Assembly: GCA_020635055.1 (NCBI GenBank)
Contig: JACKAN010000013.1
Span: forward strand, 42,207 to 106,206
Direction of reading: 5' to 3'
Origin: Pseudobdellovibrionaceae bacterium
GTDB taxonomy: Bacteria; Bdellovibrionota; Bdellovibrionia; Bdellovibrionales; UBA1609
Length of the DNA: 64,000 nucleotides
The notes beneath the pieces were generated by a model. That model was given only the letters and a program-made list of their open reading frames with translations. It did not search any database and was not told the DNA's origin. The translations under genes were made by a program, and so were the position numbers. Below, in pieces: positions 1-8,934 of the stretch (its first letter is position 1; each line of letters opens with the position of its first letter).

Positions 1-2
1 AT

Positions 3-3000
3 GTGATAGACATGGGTTATGTAAAAGAGCAGGGTTTTAAAAGCCCTATTCCTGTTATGAGTAACTTGTGGATACCACCACAAAAAGTGGATCTCAGTCA
101 GCAAAAAGTAAAAGCTATGTATTTAACTCGTGGCTTGAAACCTTTTTCCGAAAGGGAAGAGAATTTAAATGCTGTTTTGCCTCGGGATGATGATGGCCAA
201 ATTCGTATGCGGGCAGGCGACTTAGTTGTAACCATTGAAAAAGAAAATGGTGAAGAAGAACTCTATGGTGTATTTTCTCGTTCTGTAACTTATGAACATA
301 TTGTTTTTGCGGCCACTGTCCTTGAGTGGATTGCATTTATATCAAATCCTGACGTCAATACAAATGCCAACCTTAAGGCTATTATTACTCAGTTAGAAGA
401 AATGGATGCACAAAATGAGGCTCATCAATTACAAATAATAAATAATAATTCAGAAGTTCACAAAGCGCTTTTAGGAGTCAAAAAAGAACAAATTAAATTT
501 TTAGCAAAAAGAAAATCAGACATAAAGGGTGATGAAGAAACCGAGGGTTTAAAAAATAGAAATTTCGATACTTTTAGTGTTAGTGAGTGGTTAGAGGAGT
601 ACACTAGTATTCAAGCAAGAGCTAAAGAAGTACAAGTCATAACAAATGCAGGATTAGAGGAGTCAAAAAAAAGTAAAAACATTGTCCGCACTTATGAATT
701 AGAAAAAAAAATAAAAAGCTTAGCTCAACAATCAGAACACCAAGACTTCAGTTTATCATGGAAGGAGTTGGCCATTCCAGGTCATGACTCGGTGGCATTA
801 AAAAAACAAGAACAAGAGAATAAAGAAAAGAAAGATTCCATTCGTGTTAAGAATGCATTTTCGAAATTGCGTAAAATTATGCTTCATCCGGCTTCTCTTA
901 TTTTAGGTGGGTTTTCAGCTTATATCGCATATCCCTACGTTTATGAATCCAGCGAGCTTTTACAACAAGTGAATGCCTTATCATGGGTTTATGAAAATGC
1001 TATTTCTGATGTGGCTAAAGATCAAGCCTACCGAGTAGTTAATAACAAACATATGTTAGCAGTAACAGCTTTATGGCCATTGGGGATTCTTACCTCTGTC
1101 TTTGCTGGTAAGCTAATAAAAACCCTGACTGTTGCTTTCAAGGACAGCCAATCTAAAATTGCGCAAAAAATGCGTGATTTAAGAAAGCATTGGGTAGAGA
1201 TCACTCCCTGGCAAAGAATCACCAGTTTTGGCATGCGTTTTTACGGTACAATTATTTATCCCCTTTGGAATGTAATGGTCGAGAAAGGCTTGCGACAAAA
1301 AAGTTTTTTACCAGCGGTTAGGACAGGCCTAAACCCATTCAAAACAGTAAAGAAAGATTCTGTAATAGGGACTCGCGTAGGATTAGAAAATGACACTACT
1401 TTAGGTCTTAATAGCCCGTTGGGTGGATGGGTGGGTTCTAGCAAAGATGAATTTGAAAGACAAAAAGACTTAAAATTAAGATTGCAAACAGCTATTCACG
1501 AACAAAAATCTCAAGTAGATTCTTTGGCTTGGATGTTGGCTGTTTTAGTTGTAAGTGAAAAAGAAAATGTTGATCCAGCTTTGTTAACAGCATTGGGATC
1601 AGACTTAATTAGTCCGCAAGATATAGAAGAAATATATAAAGATGAAACTAAAACTAATGAGTTTACGATGTTGCTGGCGTCTATGTCTAAACAACTTAGA
1701 GAAATGCAATACAATACCTCTGATTTAGATATATCTGCTCTCAATGAAGAGAATATGGTTAAAATGTTAAATTTAGCTAAAGAGAAGGCAGAAATAATTA
1801 AAGCAAAATCTAATCATATAAAGCGAGTCAAAGTATTCACGGAATGGTTAAAGTATAAGGGAGGGCAATTTAAAAATTGGGTACTCAATTGGGGGCTTTC
1901 CGAACATGAATTTTTAATGAAAGTCTTCACTAATAAGTTTGTCTCTCAACAAGTTGAGAGACACTTTGTTCCGGATCACTTAATGGTTGCAGGTATCTAT
2001 GCACAAACTGGAGATAGAGCGAATCTTTTAAAACCTGAAGATTTGGCAGCCGACCCCAATGGATTTTTGTTTACCAATGGCGATCATTGGAGTGACATCT
2101 CTTTAAACACTTATGTTCATTTTTTTGTATCTGGTTCTCAATTGGCTTTAGTGTTTCAAAGACTTCATTCTGAAACAGAGAATAATTATAGTCCTATAGA
2201 GGATCAAATATTTAAAACAAAAGATCGAAGCGAAAGTTTCTTAAGAACTACATCATTATGGCTTTGGAATGTGGCGAATCCATTAAAATCTGATTTGGGA
2301 AGTGTTATGTGGAAACGCTTTGTTAGAGCTTTTGGCACTATTCAGGCAGGCTTTATTATGTTCTTGGCTACACGAATGGTATTTAGTGATCAACCCTTGG
2401 AATCCGCATTCTTAGCATTTTTGATTTATAGATTTGCAGCACAATGGGTGTTTGGTTATCCCTGGGATATAATTGATAGAGGTACTCATTTAGAATCAGA
2501 ACGTGTTACTGAAATGGATGAAGCCTTAAAAGATGCTCGATTCAAAATATCACAGGGATTAAAGGAACAAAGTACAATGCGCTCACAGGAATTATTAGAT
2601 GAGGGCCTTGATGAGATGTTTACACTCTTTAAAAAATACAATCCAAAAGCTCTCCAAGAAGCTGAATTGAATATAAAATCAGCTATAGATACTCAGAATT
2701 TAATAGAACAATCTAAAAAGACACAGGTAAGTAATGAGGCCAAATTATATTACACAACAATTGTTAGTTTATCTATGGCAATAACTAAAAAGAAGCCAGA
2801 AGATATTGAATTCTATTCGGAACAGCTTCGCAAAATAATGGCGAAAGATGAAAGCATAAATATTCAGAAGTTGAATAGATTAAATGCCCAGAACTTGCTT
2901 CAGTTCAGTATTGAAAATACGCCAATTTATACCAACGCACATACATGGACGGCATGGATGGCCTCATGGTTGGGAGGGGCAATATTAACAACTTGGCTTT

Positions 3001-3212
3001 CCATTCCATTGGCTGTTGCAACATTTAATCCAGAATGGGTAAATGTAAGTACATTGATGTCTTGGATGTTAGCTAGCTTGGGTTTATATAGTGGTGCTTA
3101 TTTAACGCTTGGAAAAAAGCCTTGGAAATTTTATTTAGAAAAAGTGATTCCAAAAATTAAAGAAAAGCTGGGTTTTAGAAAATCAAGCTGTGACAAGGCA
3201 TTGGATGATTAA
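3..3212 (+). CDS. Large multi-pass membrane protein, unknown function (5' end may lie outside the window)
   Basis: The reading frame is open from the first base, so the true start may lie upstream; GTG at 3 or ATG at 12 are only the first visible options. The product is at least 1069 residues. Hydrophobic segments are visible near residues 295-325, 345-370, 770-805 and 970-1035, separated by long charged stretches predicted to be helical or coiled coil (about 110-260 and 480-620). I recognise no enzymatic motif or family. The next gene starts on the base after its stop codon, so the two are very likely co-transcribed and may work together. Alternating hydrophobic and charged blocks suggest a membrane scaffold or transport component; that is inference only. 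Confidence 0.75.
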   Translation: MIDMGYVKEQGFKSPIPVMSNLWIPPQKVDLSQQKVKAMYLTRGLKPFSEREENLNAVLPRDDDGQIRMRAGDLVVTIEKENGEEELYGVFSRSVTYEHIVFAATVLEWIAFISNPDVNTNANLKAIITQLEEMDAQNEAHQLQIINNNSEVHKALLGVKKEQIKFLAKRKSDIKGDEETEGLKNRNFDTFSVSEWLEEYTSIQARAKEVQVITNAGLEESKKSKNIVRTYELEKKIKSLAQQSEHQDFSLSWKELAIPGHDSVALKKQEQENKEKKDSIRVKNAFSKLRKIMLHPASLILGGFSAYIAYPYVYESSELLQQVNALSWVYENAISDVAKDQAYRVVNNKHMLAVTALWPLGILTSVFAGKLIKTLTVAFKDSQSKIAQKMRDLRKHWVEITPWQRITSFGMRFYGTIIYPLWNVMVEKGLRQKSFLPAVRTGLNPFKTVKKDSVIGTRVGLENDTTLGLNSPLGGWVGSSKDEFERQKDLKLRLQTAIHEQKSQVDSLAWMLAVLVVSEKENVDPALLTALGSDLISPQDIEEIYKDETKTNEFTMLLASMSKQLREMQYNTSDLDISALNEENMVKMLNLAKEKAEIIKAKSNHIKRVKVFTEWLKYKGGQFKNWVLNWGLSEHEFLMKVFTNKFVSQQVERHFVPDHLMVAGIYAQTGDRANLLKPEDLAADPNGFLFTNGDHWSDISLNTYVHFFVSGSQLALVFQRLHSETENNYSPIEDQIFKTKDRSESFLRTTSLWLWNVANPLKSDLGSVMWKRFVRAFGTIQAGFIMFLATRMVFSDQPLESAFLAFLIYRFAAQWVFGYPWDIIDRGTHLESERVTEMDEALKDARFKISQGLKEQSTMRSQELLDEGLDEMFTLFKKYNPKALQEAELNIKSAIDTQNLIEQSKKTQVSNEAKLYYTTIVSLSMAITKKKPEDIEFYSEQLRKIMAKDESINIQKLNRLNAQNLLQFSIENTPIYTNAHTWTAWMASWLGGAILTTWLSIPLAVATFNPEWVNVSTLMSWMLASLGLYSGAYLTLGKKPWKFYLEKVIPKIKEKLGFRKSSCDKALDD

Positions 3213-4478
3213 TTGAAAAGTAAAAATAATTTTAAAATTTTAATTATTATTGGATTATTTTTTACCAATACAGTACTGGCGACGACTGTTGAGCCTTCAG
3301 GAAATGAAAAATCATGTAGTAGTGCACTCACAAATGAAACTCTGATTCCACGGGAAAAGGGCTTACATTATCGTGGTTTTCTGGGCACATTACCTAAGCG
3401 CACAGAGGCTACAGAAGTACTTATGCAGGAGAGGGGAGTGAGTTGGTGGGGCTTACGCATTTATGTTATGCCAACTTTAGAACTTGCCAGAAAATTTGAT
3501 AATTTTAGTGATAATCAAAATCTGCTTATGAAGGGTGTCTATCTTATAGACCCTGAAATGAATCTAGATGAAACCTTAAATATTTATGACAGTCTTAATA
3601 CCAAAGATGAACAGCTCAAAGAAGCTGCCTCCTTAAGGCAAAAAGAGATAGCCGCAAATTCTTTTAAAACCGCACTGGCTAAAAATGGCATGTGGTATTT
3701 TAAAGATAATGAAGCCATACAAGTTCCTACTTCTCAAATAGAATTGTTGTTCACCCCGGACCAATTGGAGTTGAAAGAAACAGAGACAAATTTAAAAATG
3801 CCTGAGGAGGGTAATGAGGATCGTTTTTTTGGCAGTGCTTTTATTTATCAACGTGGATGGTTTTACACAAAAATAGTGGGTGTTATTAAAACTCAAGACT
3901 TCATAGATAAACATGCTCCAGGGGGTTCCTCTAGATTTATGAAGCTTAGGCAAAAGGCTCGGAGTCTAATCGAAAATAAAGCTTGGAAAGTTTTATTCAA
4001 TACAAACATAGAAGCGGTGATTGAACTTTCAAAAAAACAAGTGCGGAAAGGCCAAGAAGGGGATTCTGCAAATCGTTTTACTGAAGAAGATTACATAAAT
4101 TTTCGCAAATCTTTTAGTGAGGGCACTTTGTTCACCGTAGAAGTATGGGATGGTGAGGGTCAATTAGCAGCAGCTACATTTGGCTTGCAAACAGGCAATA
4201 TTTATCATCCAGAATCCTTGCTTTATACGCTTGGTATAGATTTATCCAATTTTACTTTAATGGCCTTGCTAGAGCGGCTCCACGAAAAGGAAATAGCATT
4301 CCTTAATGCCGGTATGGTTACACCGAATACTGCAAACATGGGTGGAGTTTACTTGACCCGCAGTGAGTATGAAGCTTTATTGGCCACTTTGCCTGCAACA
4401 ACTCAAACGGTGGATTTTAATACGCCTTGGGAACCCTATCCCCAGTGGTTAAAAGATTTAAGAGGAAATAATAATTAG
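3213..4478 (+). CDS. Exported protein with a C-terminal Aat-like (leucyl/phenylalanyl-tRNA-protein transferase) domain
   Basis: It starts with TTG immediately after the upstream stop. Residues 1-23 form a signal peptide with a likely cut after NTVLA. The C-terminal half (about 200-400) follows the Aat pattern: a T-V-E-V-W block with G near 310, then a G-x-I-Y-H-P-E-S-L stretch, a helix L-M-A-L-L-E-R-L, and N-A-G-M-V-T-P-N-T-A-N-M-G near 370, matching the region that in E. coli Aat reads HSVEVW...GESMFS...QVPTPHLASLG. Aat is a cytoplasmic GNAT-fold enzyme of the N-degron pathway, so an exported version is unexpected. The N-terminal part (about 45-190) has a Y-R-G motif and a P-T-L-E-L-A-R-K-F block faintly like ADP-ribosyltransferase folds; that is a weak impression. 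The substrate is unknown. Confidence 0.7.
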   Translation: MKSKNNFKILIIIGLFFTNTVLATTVEPSGNEKSCSSALTNETLIPREKGLHYRGFLGTLPKRTEATEVLMQERGVSWWGLRIYVMPTLELARKFDNFSDNQNLLMKGVYLIDPEMNLDETLNIYDSLNTKDEQLKEAASLRQKEIAANSFKTALAKNGMWYFKDNEAIQVPTSQIELLFTPDQLELKETETNLKMPEEGNEDRFFGSAFIYQRGWFYTKIVGVIKTQDFIDKHAPGGSSRFMKLRQKARSLIENKAWKVLFNTNIEAVIELSKKQVRKGQEGDSANRFTEEDYINFRKSFSEGTLFTVEVWDGEGQLAAATFGLQTGNIYHPESLLYTLGIDLSNFTLMALLERLHEKEIAFLNAGMVTPNTANMGGVYLTRSEYEALLATLPATTQTVDFNTPWEPYPQWLKDLRGNNN

Positions 4479-4502
4479 TTTCTGTCGCTTTCGCGACAGA
4501 AA
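4479..4502. terminator. Perfect 10-bp hairpin at a convergent gene junction
   Basis: Arm TTTCTGTCGC (4479-4488) and arm GCGACAGAAA (4493-4502) are exact reverse complements around a TTTC loop. The hairpin lies between two convergent stop codons and has A/T ends in both directions, so it probably works as a bidirectional terminator. Its sequence resembles the hairpin at 30718-30757. Confidence 0.75.
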
Positions 4503-4506
4503 ACAA

Positions 4507-5565
4507 CTAGGGAGCTTTCCTTTCTTTTGCTTTACCAACAACAGCTGTCGGTTGTTTTTTAAAGACAAGGGTGTGGTAAACAAGAGATTTGTAAAAGTAG
4601 GGTTCTTTATTGGTGCAAGCGACTCGGCTACTCACATTTTTAGGTTTTGCAAATACAAACTGTTTGTTATTAGCATATATTGTATTTTCTAATTTCGTCT
4701 TGTCGTTATAATTAACTATAAAAGAGAAATTACCAATCATTACCCCACAATTATCAAAATAAACATCAGAACTTAATGGCTTTCCAATATCATTATTTAT
4801 TGAATTTACACTTTCCATTTTATGTTTAGCTAAGTAAAATTTTTGTTGGGCTTTATTTACTTTGTATTTTTCATAAGTGCTTTCAATATGAACAGTGTCA
4901 ATAATCATTGATTTTAGCTTGAAATTGATAGAGCCTGTTCCTTCTTGATGAGTTTCCCACTCAATGTTTAAATCTTTTTGACCACTTACCTCGGTGGAGT
5001 ATATGAATTGCGAGAAATCAAAAGTATTTTTTACTGAATCGATGTTTATTTCTGTATTCAGTACTACTTCTACTGTTTTGCCCTTAGCTAAAACTTGTAA
5101 ATTCTTAGTCCATAATCGTATGCGAGTTGGCAATTTATTGGCGGCATAATCAATCAGAATACTTTCATTTCCCTTTAAAGTGAATTTATACTTATCTAAT
5201 CCCATACGACAATTGATGTTGCGCCAATCAATAGTGATTGTAGTTTTATTAGGTAGATCCTTTTTAACATTCTTGATTGCACAGGCATTAGAAATTTTAT
5301 CCAGCTCATTTGTGCTATCAAAAGAATAAGAAAGAAGTCGATGCAATTGTGATAAGGAGTCAGTACTTATCTTAGCTAAGTTTTGGGTATCATAATGAAC
5401 TTGCTGAGTTTTTTCATTGTTTTCGAAACTGAAAACATTTTCTTCGATGGGTCGTTTTTTGTCATCACAACCCAGATTCAATGAAGTCATTAGAAGTCCC
5501 ATTATAATTAGCGAAAACCATTTAAGTCCTGGTTTTTCTTTTTCTTTTTTATTGTGTTGCGACAT
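4507..5565 (-). CDS. Putative lipoprotein, unknown function
   Basis: The product has 352 residues. The start at 5565 (M-S-Q-H-N-K) is chosen because AGGA stands five bases upstream; an in-frame ATG eight codons earlier lacks such a site. After a basic N-terminus comes a hydrophobic stretch ending in S-L-N-L-G-C, an imperfect lipobox that suggests lipidation at Cys33. The mature part is rich in Asn, Lys and beta-forming residues and contains a few scattered Cys. No family was recognised. It is transcribed convergently with the Aat-like gene and divergently from the nucleoside phosphorylase gene. Confidence 0.75.
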   Translation of the reverse strand: MSQHNKKEKEKPGLKWFSLIIMGLLMTSLNLGCDDKKRPIEENVFSFENNEKTQQVHYDTQNLAKISTDSLSQLHRLLSYSFDSTNELDKISNACAIKNVKKDLPNKTTITIDWRNINCRMGLDKYKFTLKGNESILIDYAANKLPTRIRLWTKNLQVLAKGKTVEVVLNTEINIDSVKNTFDFSQFIYSTEVSGQKDLNIEWETHQEGTGSINFKLKSMIIDTVHIESTYEKYKVNKAQQKFYLAKHKMESVNSINNDIGKPLSSDVYFDNCGVMIGNFSFIVNYNDKTKLENTIYANNKQFVFAKPKNVSSRVACTNKEPYFYKSLVYHTLVFKKQPTAVVGKAKERKAP

Positions 5566-5638
5566 TGTTGTCCTATTTTTTAAGTTCATATATCTATTTA
5601 CTACAAATTACATACCATTGAAGCTAAGTTTTCTATCT

Positions 5639-6406
5639 ATGAGCATACCCATAGATCCAAATAAATGGCAAATGACAAGTCATGTAACTCCTAAGGCATT
5701 TAAAGAGTATGCCAAGAAAAAAGGTTTGAATACAAAGTTAGAATCAAAGAATGCCATTTTTTCTTGGGCAAAGTCATATACGGAAGAATGGCTAACTCTA
5801 CAAAATATCAAAAGCTATCATGTGCTCAATTATAAAGTATTTAAACTCTCAGATTGTGGCGTGAACACTCGTATGGGAATGGGTGCGCCAGCTGCCGGAG
5901 TGATCTTGGAAGATTTTATTGAAATGGGTCTTGAAAACTTAGTTTGCATAGGTATAGCGGGTGCCTTAGATCCAAAATTAAAAGCTGGAGATGTGATCCT
6001 ATGCGGAGAGGCTCTAAGAGATGAAGGCACATCTTATCATTACTTGCCACCTGAAGAGAAAATAATTTCTGCAGATGTTCAACTTTTAGGGTGTATAGAA
6101 GCTTTATTAAAAAATAATTCTATAGATTACAAAATAGGAAAAACATGGACTACAGATGCTCCTTATAGAGAAACAAAAAATGAAATTGTAAAATACAAAG
6201 ATCAAGGAATTCACACTGTAGATATGGAAGCTTCGGCTTTATTCTCCATTGCCAAAGTCCGAAAAATCAGGGCTGTTTCCATTTTTATTGTAAGTGATGT
6301 TTTAAATGTTGAAGAATGGCAGCCGCATTTTCACCATAAAATTGTAAAACAAAAGTACCAAGAATTAATACAGGTATTAGTAAAGAATTTTGGCGGTGGT
6401 TCTTGA
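5639..6406 (+). CDS. Nucleoside phosphorylase (PNP/UDP family)
   Basis: The 255-residue protein is of the usual length for the NP-I family, which cleaves purine nucleosides or uridine with phosphate for base salvage. Seen in sequence: the glycine-rich G-I-A-G-A-L-D-P motif, the R-M-G-M-G-A-P block upstream, and V-D-M-E-A-S-A-L-F, where the Glu after Met contacts ribose in this family, followed by a V-S-D ending. ATG at 5639 is chosen because the homologous region begins there; the frame is open further upstream but would cover the divergent lipoprotein gene. Substrate (purine or uridine) cannot be decided from the motifs. The next gene overlaps its stop codon. Confidence 0.85.
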   Translation: MSIPIDPNKWQMTSHVTPKAFKEYAKKKGLNTKLESKNAIFSWAKSYTEEWLTLQNIKSYHVLNYKVFKLSDCGVNTRMGMGAPAAGVILEDFIEMGLENLVCIGIAGALDPKLKAGDVILCGEALRDEGTSYHYLPPEEKIISADVQLLGCIEALLKNNSIDYKIGKTWTTDAPYRETKNEIVKYKDQGIHTVDMEASALFSIAKVRKIRAVSIFIVSDVLNVEEWQPHFHHKIVKQKYQELIQVLVKNFGGGS

Positions 6407-7788
6407 ATTTCTCATTGAAGAGCATCCATCATTTTGCCACTAGTTTGTCAGATTTAGCATGGGGATGGCCCTTAGTGTTTTTATTGGTGGGTGGTGGAAT
6501 TTATTTAATTATATATTCTAGGGGCCTTCCGCTACGTGGTTTAGGTTTAGCCATTCAATTAGTCTCTGGTCGCTTTCACCATAAGGATGAAGAAAAGGCT
6601 CCGGGACAGCTTTCTCATTTTAAAGCCCTGAGTAATGCAATAGCGGCAACAGTAGGTTTGGGAAATATAGGCGGAGTAGCGGTGGCTATTTCTACAGGTG
6701 GGCCAGGTGCTGTTTTTTGGATGTGGGTAACGGCTTTTATCGGTATGAATACAAAATTTTTTGAATGCACTCTTTCAGTTATGTTCAGGGGAAAAGATTA
6801 TTTAGGAGAAGTACAAGGTGGACCTATGTATGTTATTGAGATGGCACTTCCTAAAAAGCTGCATTGGTTAGCATATCTTTTTGCAATTTTCGGTTTGTTG
6901 GGTTGTATGGCCATGTATAATGTCAATCAACTAGCAGAGTATTTAGAGGTTCACTATAATATGGAACGTATGTGGGTGGGAATATTCGTTGCCATATTCA
7001 TAAGTTATATTTTAATGGGTGGAATTCGTAGGATGGCTCAGTTTACATCTTCCCTAGTACCTTTTATGTGTGTGGTATATATATTGAGTTGTCTAATAAT
7101 TTTAGTAATAAACTATCAGCTTATACCCTCCACACTATGGAGTATTATTCGTGAAGCCTTACTTCCCTCAGCTGTGGGAGGGGGTACTTTGGGTTGGGCT
7201 TTTAAAGAGGTATTAATTGTTGGAGTAAAACGAGCTGCATTTTCCAATGAAGCAGGGATAGGTACAGCACCAATGGCTCATAGCAATGTTAAAACAAATC
7301 AGCCCATCAGTGAAGGTTTAGTAGCTATGTTGGGCCCACTTATAGATACTTTAATTATTTGCAGCATGACGGCTTTAGTTATTTTGATTAGTTTTCCCAA
7401 TAGAAGTTACATGCAAGCAGAAGGTGTTTTGCTTACTTTGTCAGCTTTCGAAAAAAGTCTTCCCCATTGGGGTGGGCATATTCTTGGGATTTCTATAGTT
7501 TTATTTTCAATTACTACAATGATAGGCATGGCAAACTACAACGAAAAGTGCTGGAACTTTTTATTTAAGGGTCGTTGGGGCTTAGGAGAAAAAACTTTTA
7601 TTGTCTTTTTTGCATTTAGTCTCTGGTTGGGGGCTCTTTTTCCCTTAGAGACGGCTTTAAATTTTATTGACGCTGGTTTAGGCTTTATGGCTTTCCCAAA
7701 CATGATTGCTACAATTATATTGGCACCAAAGGTTGGAAAGGCTCTTAAAGAATATTTTGCTGAATTTATAAACACTCAAAAAAAATAA
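6403..7788 (+). CDS. Sodium:alanine (AGCS family) amino acid symporter
   Basis: The 461-residue protein has about ten hydrophobic helices and AGCS hallmarks: H-F-K-A-L-S-N-A-I-A-A-T-V-G-L-G-N-I-G near residue 70, the G-G-P-G-A-V-F-W-M-W block, and K-R-A-A-F-S-N-E-A-G-I-G-T-A-P near 285. Members take up alanine, glycine or serine with Na+ across the inner membrane. The TTG start overlaps the TGA of the phosphorylase gene by four bases (TTGA), suggesting translational coupling. A second in-frame TTG lies four codons later, so the exact start is not certain. Confidence 0.88.
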   Translation: MNFSLKSIHHFATSLSDLAWGWPLVFLLVGGGIYLIIYSRGLPLRGLGLAIQLVSGRFHHKDEEKAPGQLSHFKALSNAIAATVGLGNIGGVAVAISTGGPGAVFWMWVTAFIGMNTKFFECTLSVMFRGKDYLGEVQGGPMYVIEMALPKKLHWLAYLFAIFGLLGCMAMYNVNQLAEYLEVHYNMERMWVGIFVAIFISYILMGGIRRMAQFTSSLVPFMCVVYILSCLIILVINYQLIPSTLWSIIREALLPSAVGGGTLGWAFKEVLIVGVKRAAFSNEAGIGTAPMAHSNVKTNQPISEGLVAMLGPLIDTLIICSMTALVILISFPNRSYMQAEGVLLTLSAFEKSLPHWGGHILGISIVLFSITTMIGMANYNEKCWNFLFKGRWGLGEKTFIVFFAFSLWLGALFPLETALNFIDAGLGFMAFPNMIATIILAPKVGKALKEYFAEFINTQKK

Positions 7789-7800
7789 ATACAAAACCTT

Positions 7801-7827
7801 TTGCCAAGATCTTCTTTCCCTCATAAT
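7801..7827 (+). promoter_or_regulatory. Candidate sigma-70 promoter of the CBS gene
   Basis: TTGCCA (7801-7806, five of six matches to the -35 consensus) is followed after 15 bases by CATAAT (7822-7827, five of six to -10). The spacing is short. It would give a leader of about 27 bases that includes the TGGAGTG Shine-Dalgarno site. Confidence 0.35.
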
Positions 7828-7860
7828 CTGTACTACGTCTATATTATGGAGTGATTTTAT

Positions 7861-8808
7861 ATGTTGTATAATTCTATTCTCGAATGCATTGGCAAAACAC
7901 CCTTGGTTAAACTCAATAAGGTAGGGCATAAGCTTAATTGTAGTTTGTATGCCAAATGTGAGTTTTTTAATCCTGGTGGTTCAGTTAAAGATCGCATAGC
8001 TTACAGAATGATTATAGAAGCCGAAAAATCTGGAAGAATAAAGCGGGGCGATACCTTGATTGAGCCCACAAGTGGGAACACGGGCATAGGTTTATGTCTT
8101 GCGGGTGCAGTACTTGGCTATAGAGTTATAATTGTTATGCCAGAAAAAATGAGTCGAGAAAAACAAGTCACCATGGAAGCTCTTGGTGCTGAAATTATAA
8201 GAACTCCCACGGAAGCGGCTTGGGATGCACTGGACAGTCATATTTCTGTATCGAAGAAATTAGAAAAAGAAATACCAAACGCTCATATTCTTGACCAATA
8301 TGCAAATGTGGACAACCCCAATGCTCATTATGAAGGGACTGCTAAAGAAATTTGGATGGACCTCGGTGGAAAGGTAGATATGGTAGTTGGTGGTGCAGGA
8401 ACAGGGGGTACAATCTCTGGCGTAGCTAAATTTATGAAAGAACACAATCCAAAATGTAAAATAGTCGCTGCAGATCCCGAGGGTTCTATACTTGCAGGTG
8501 ATGGCGAATTAAAATCTTATCAAGTAGAAGGAATAGGTTACGATTTTATTCCTGATGTTTTGGATCGATCATTAATAGATATATGGGTAAAAACACGGGA
8601 TAAGGAATCTTTTCAGTTAGCCAGACAACTTATTAGAGAAGAAGGGCTACTTTGTGGCGGATCTTCCGGATCGGCTCTATATGCCGCTTTAGAATCAGCC
8701 AAGTCTTTAGATAAAGGACAAAACTGTGTAGTGATTCTACCTGATGGCATCCGTAACTACATGAGTAAATTTATGGATAACAATTGGTTAAAGGAAGTTC
8801 TTGTTTAA
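7861..8808 (+). CDS. Cystathionine beta-synthase, catalytic core only
   Basis: This PLP fold-type II enzyme would condense serine (or a relative) with homocysteine, the first step of transsulfuration. The PLP lysine is K43 in G-G-S-V-K-D-R; the phosphate loop is G-A-G-T-G-G-T. I prefer CBS over cysteine synthase because of CBS-typical blocks: A-K-C-E-F-F-N-P-G-G, P-T-S-G-N-T-G-I-G-L, V-I-I-V-M-P-E-K-M-S, V-E-G-I-G-Y-D-F-I-P, L-L-C-G-G-S-S-G-S and R-N-Y-M-S-K-F. At 315 residues it lacks the N-terminal haem domain and the C-terminal Bateman (CBS-pair) regulatory domain of the animal enzyme. GGAGTG stands nine bases before the ATG. No cystathionine lyase gene is nearby. Confidence 0.85.
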   Translation: MLYNSILECIGKTPLVKLNKVGHKLNCSLYAKCEFFNPGGSVKDRIAYRMIIEAEKSGRIKRGDTLIEPTSGNTGIGLCLAGAVLGYRVIIVMPEKMSREKQVTMEALGAEIIRTPTEAAWDALDSHISVSKKLEKEIPNAHILDQYANVDNPNAHYEGTAKEIWMDLGGKVDMVVGGAGTGGTISGVAKFMKEHNPKCKIVAADPEGSILAGDGELKSYQVEGIGYDFIPDVLDRSLIDIWVKTRDKESFQLARQLIREEGLLCGGSSGSALYAALESAKSLDKGQNCVVILPDGIRNYMSKFMDNNWLKEVLV

Positions 8809-8922
8809 CTATAATATTATAAACAAGTCCTGTTTAAAACACAACTGTTACATTGTCTTTAGATAGGGTGATCTGGATAATAATTCTATGTTTTTTCTGC
8901 TTTTAAATTTAGATTTTATATT

Positions 8923-8928
8923 TATAAT
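8923..8928 (+). promoter_or_regulatory. Perfect -10 element TATAAT placed for a leaderless transcript
   Basis: TATAAT ends six bases before the ATG at 8935, which would put the transcription start on or next to the start codon. No Shine-Dalgarno site is visible before that ATG. The -35 region (around 8900) is poor. Confidence 0.35.
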
Positions 8929-8934
8929 ATCTTA

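Noticed and set aside
5417..5638. N-terminal extension of the nucleoside phosphorylase
   Set aside because: It would be antisense to the start of the lipoprotein gene and has no homologous content; the family start fits ATG at 5639.
7861..8808. Cysteine synthase (cysK/cysM)
   Set aside because: The fold fits, but several CBS-specific blocks (V-E-G-I-G-Y-D-F-I-P, R-N-Y-M-S-K-F, V-M-P-E-K-M-S) favour cystathionine beta-synthase.
8820..8836. Terminator after the CBS gene
   Set aside because: TAAACA/TGTTTA is an AT-rich six-base stem with no T run; likely chance in AT-rich DNA.
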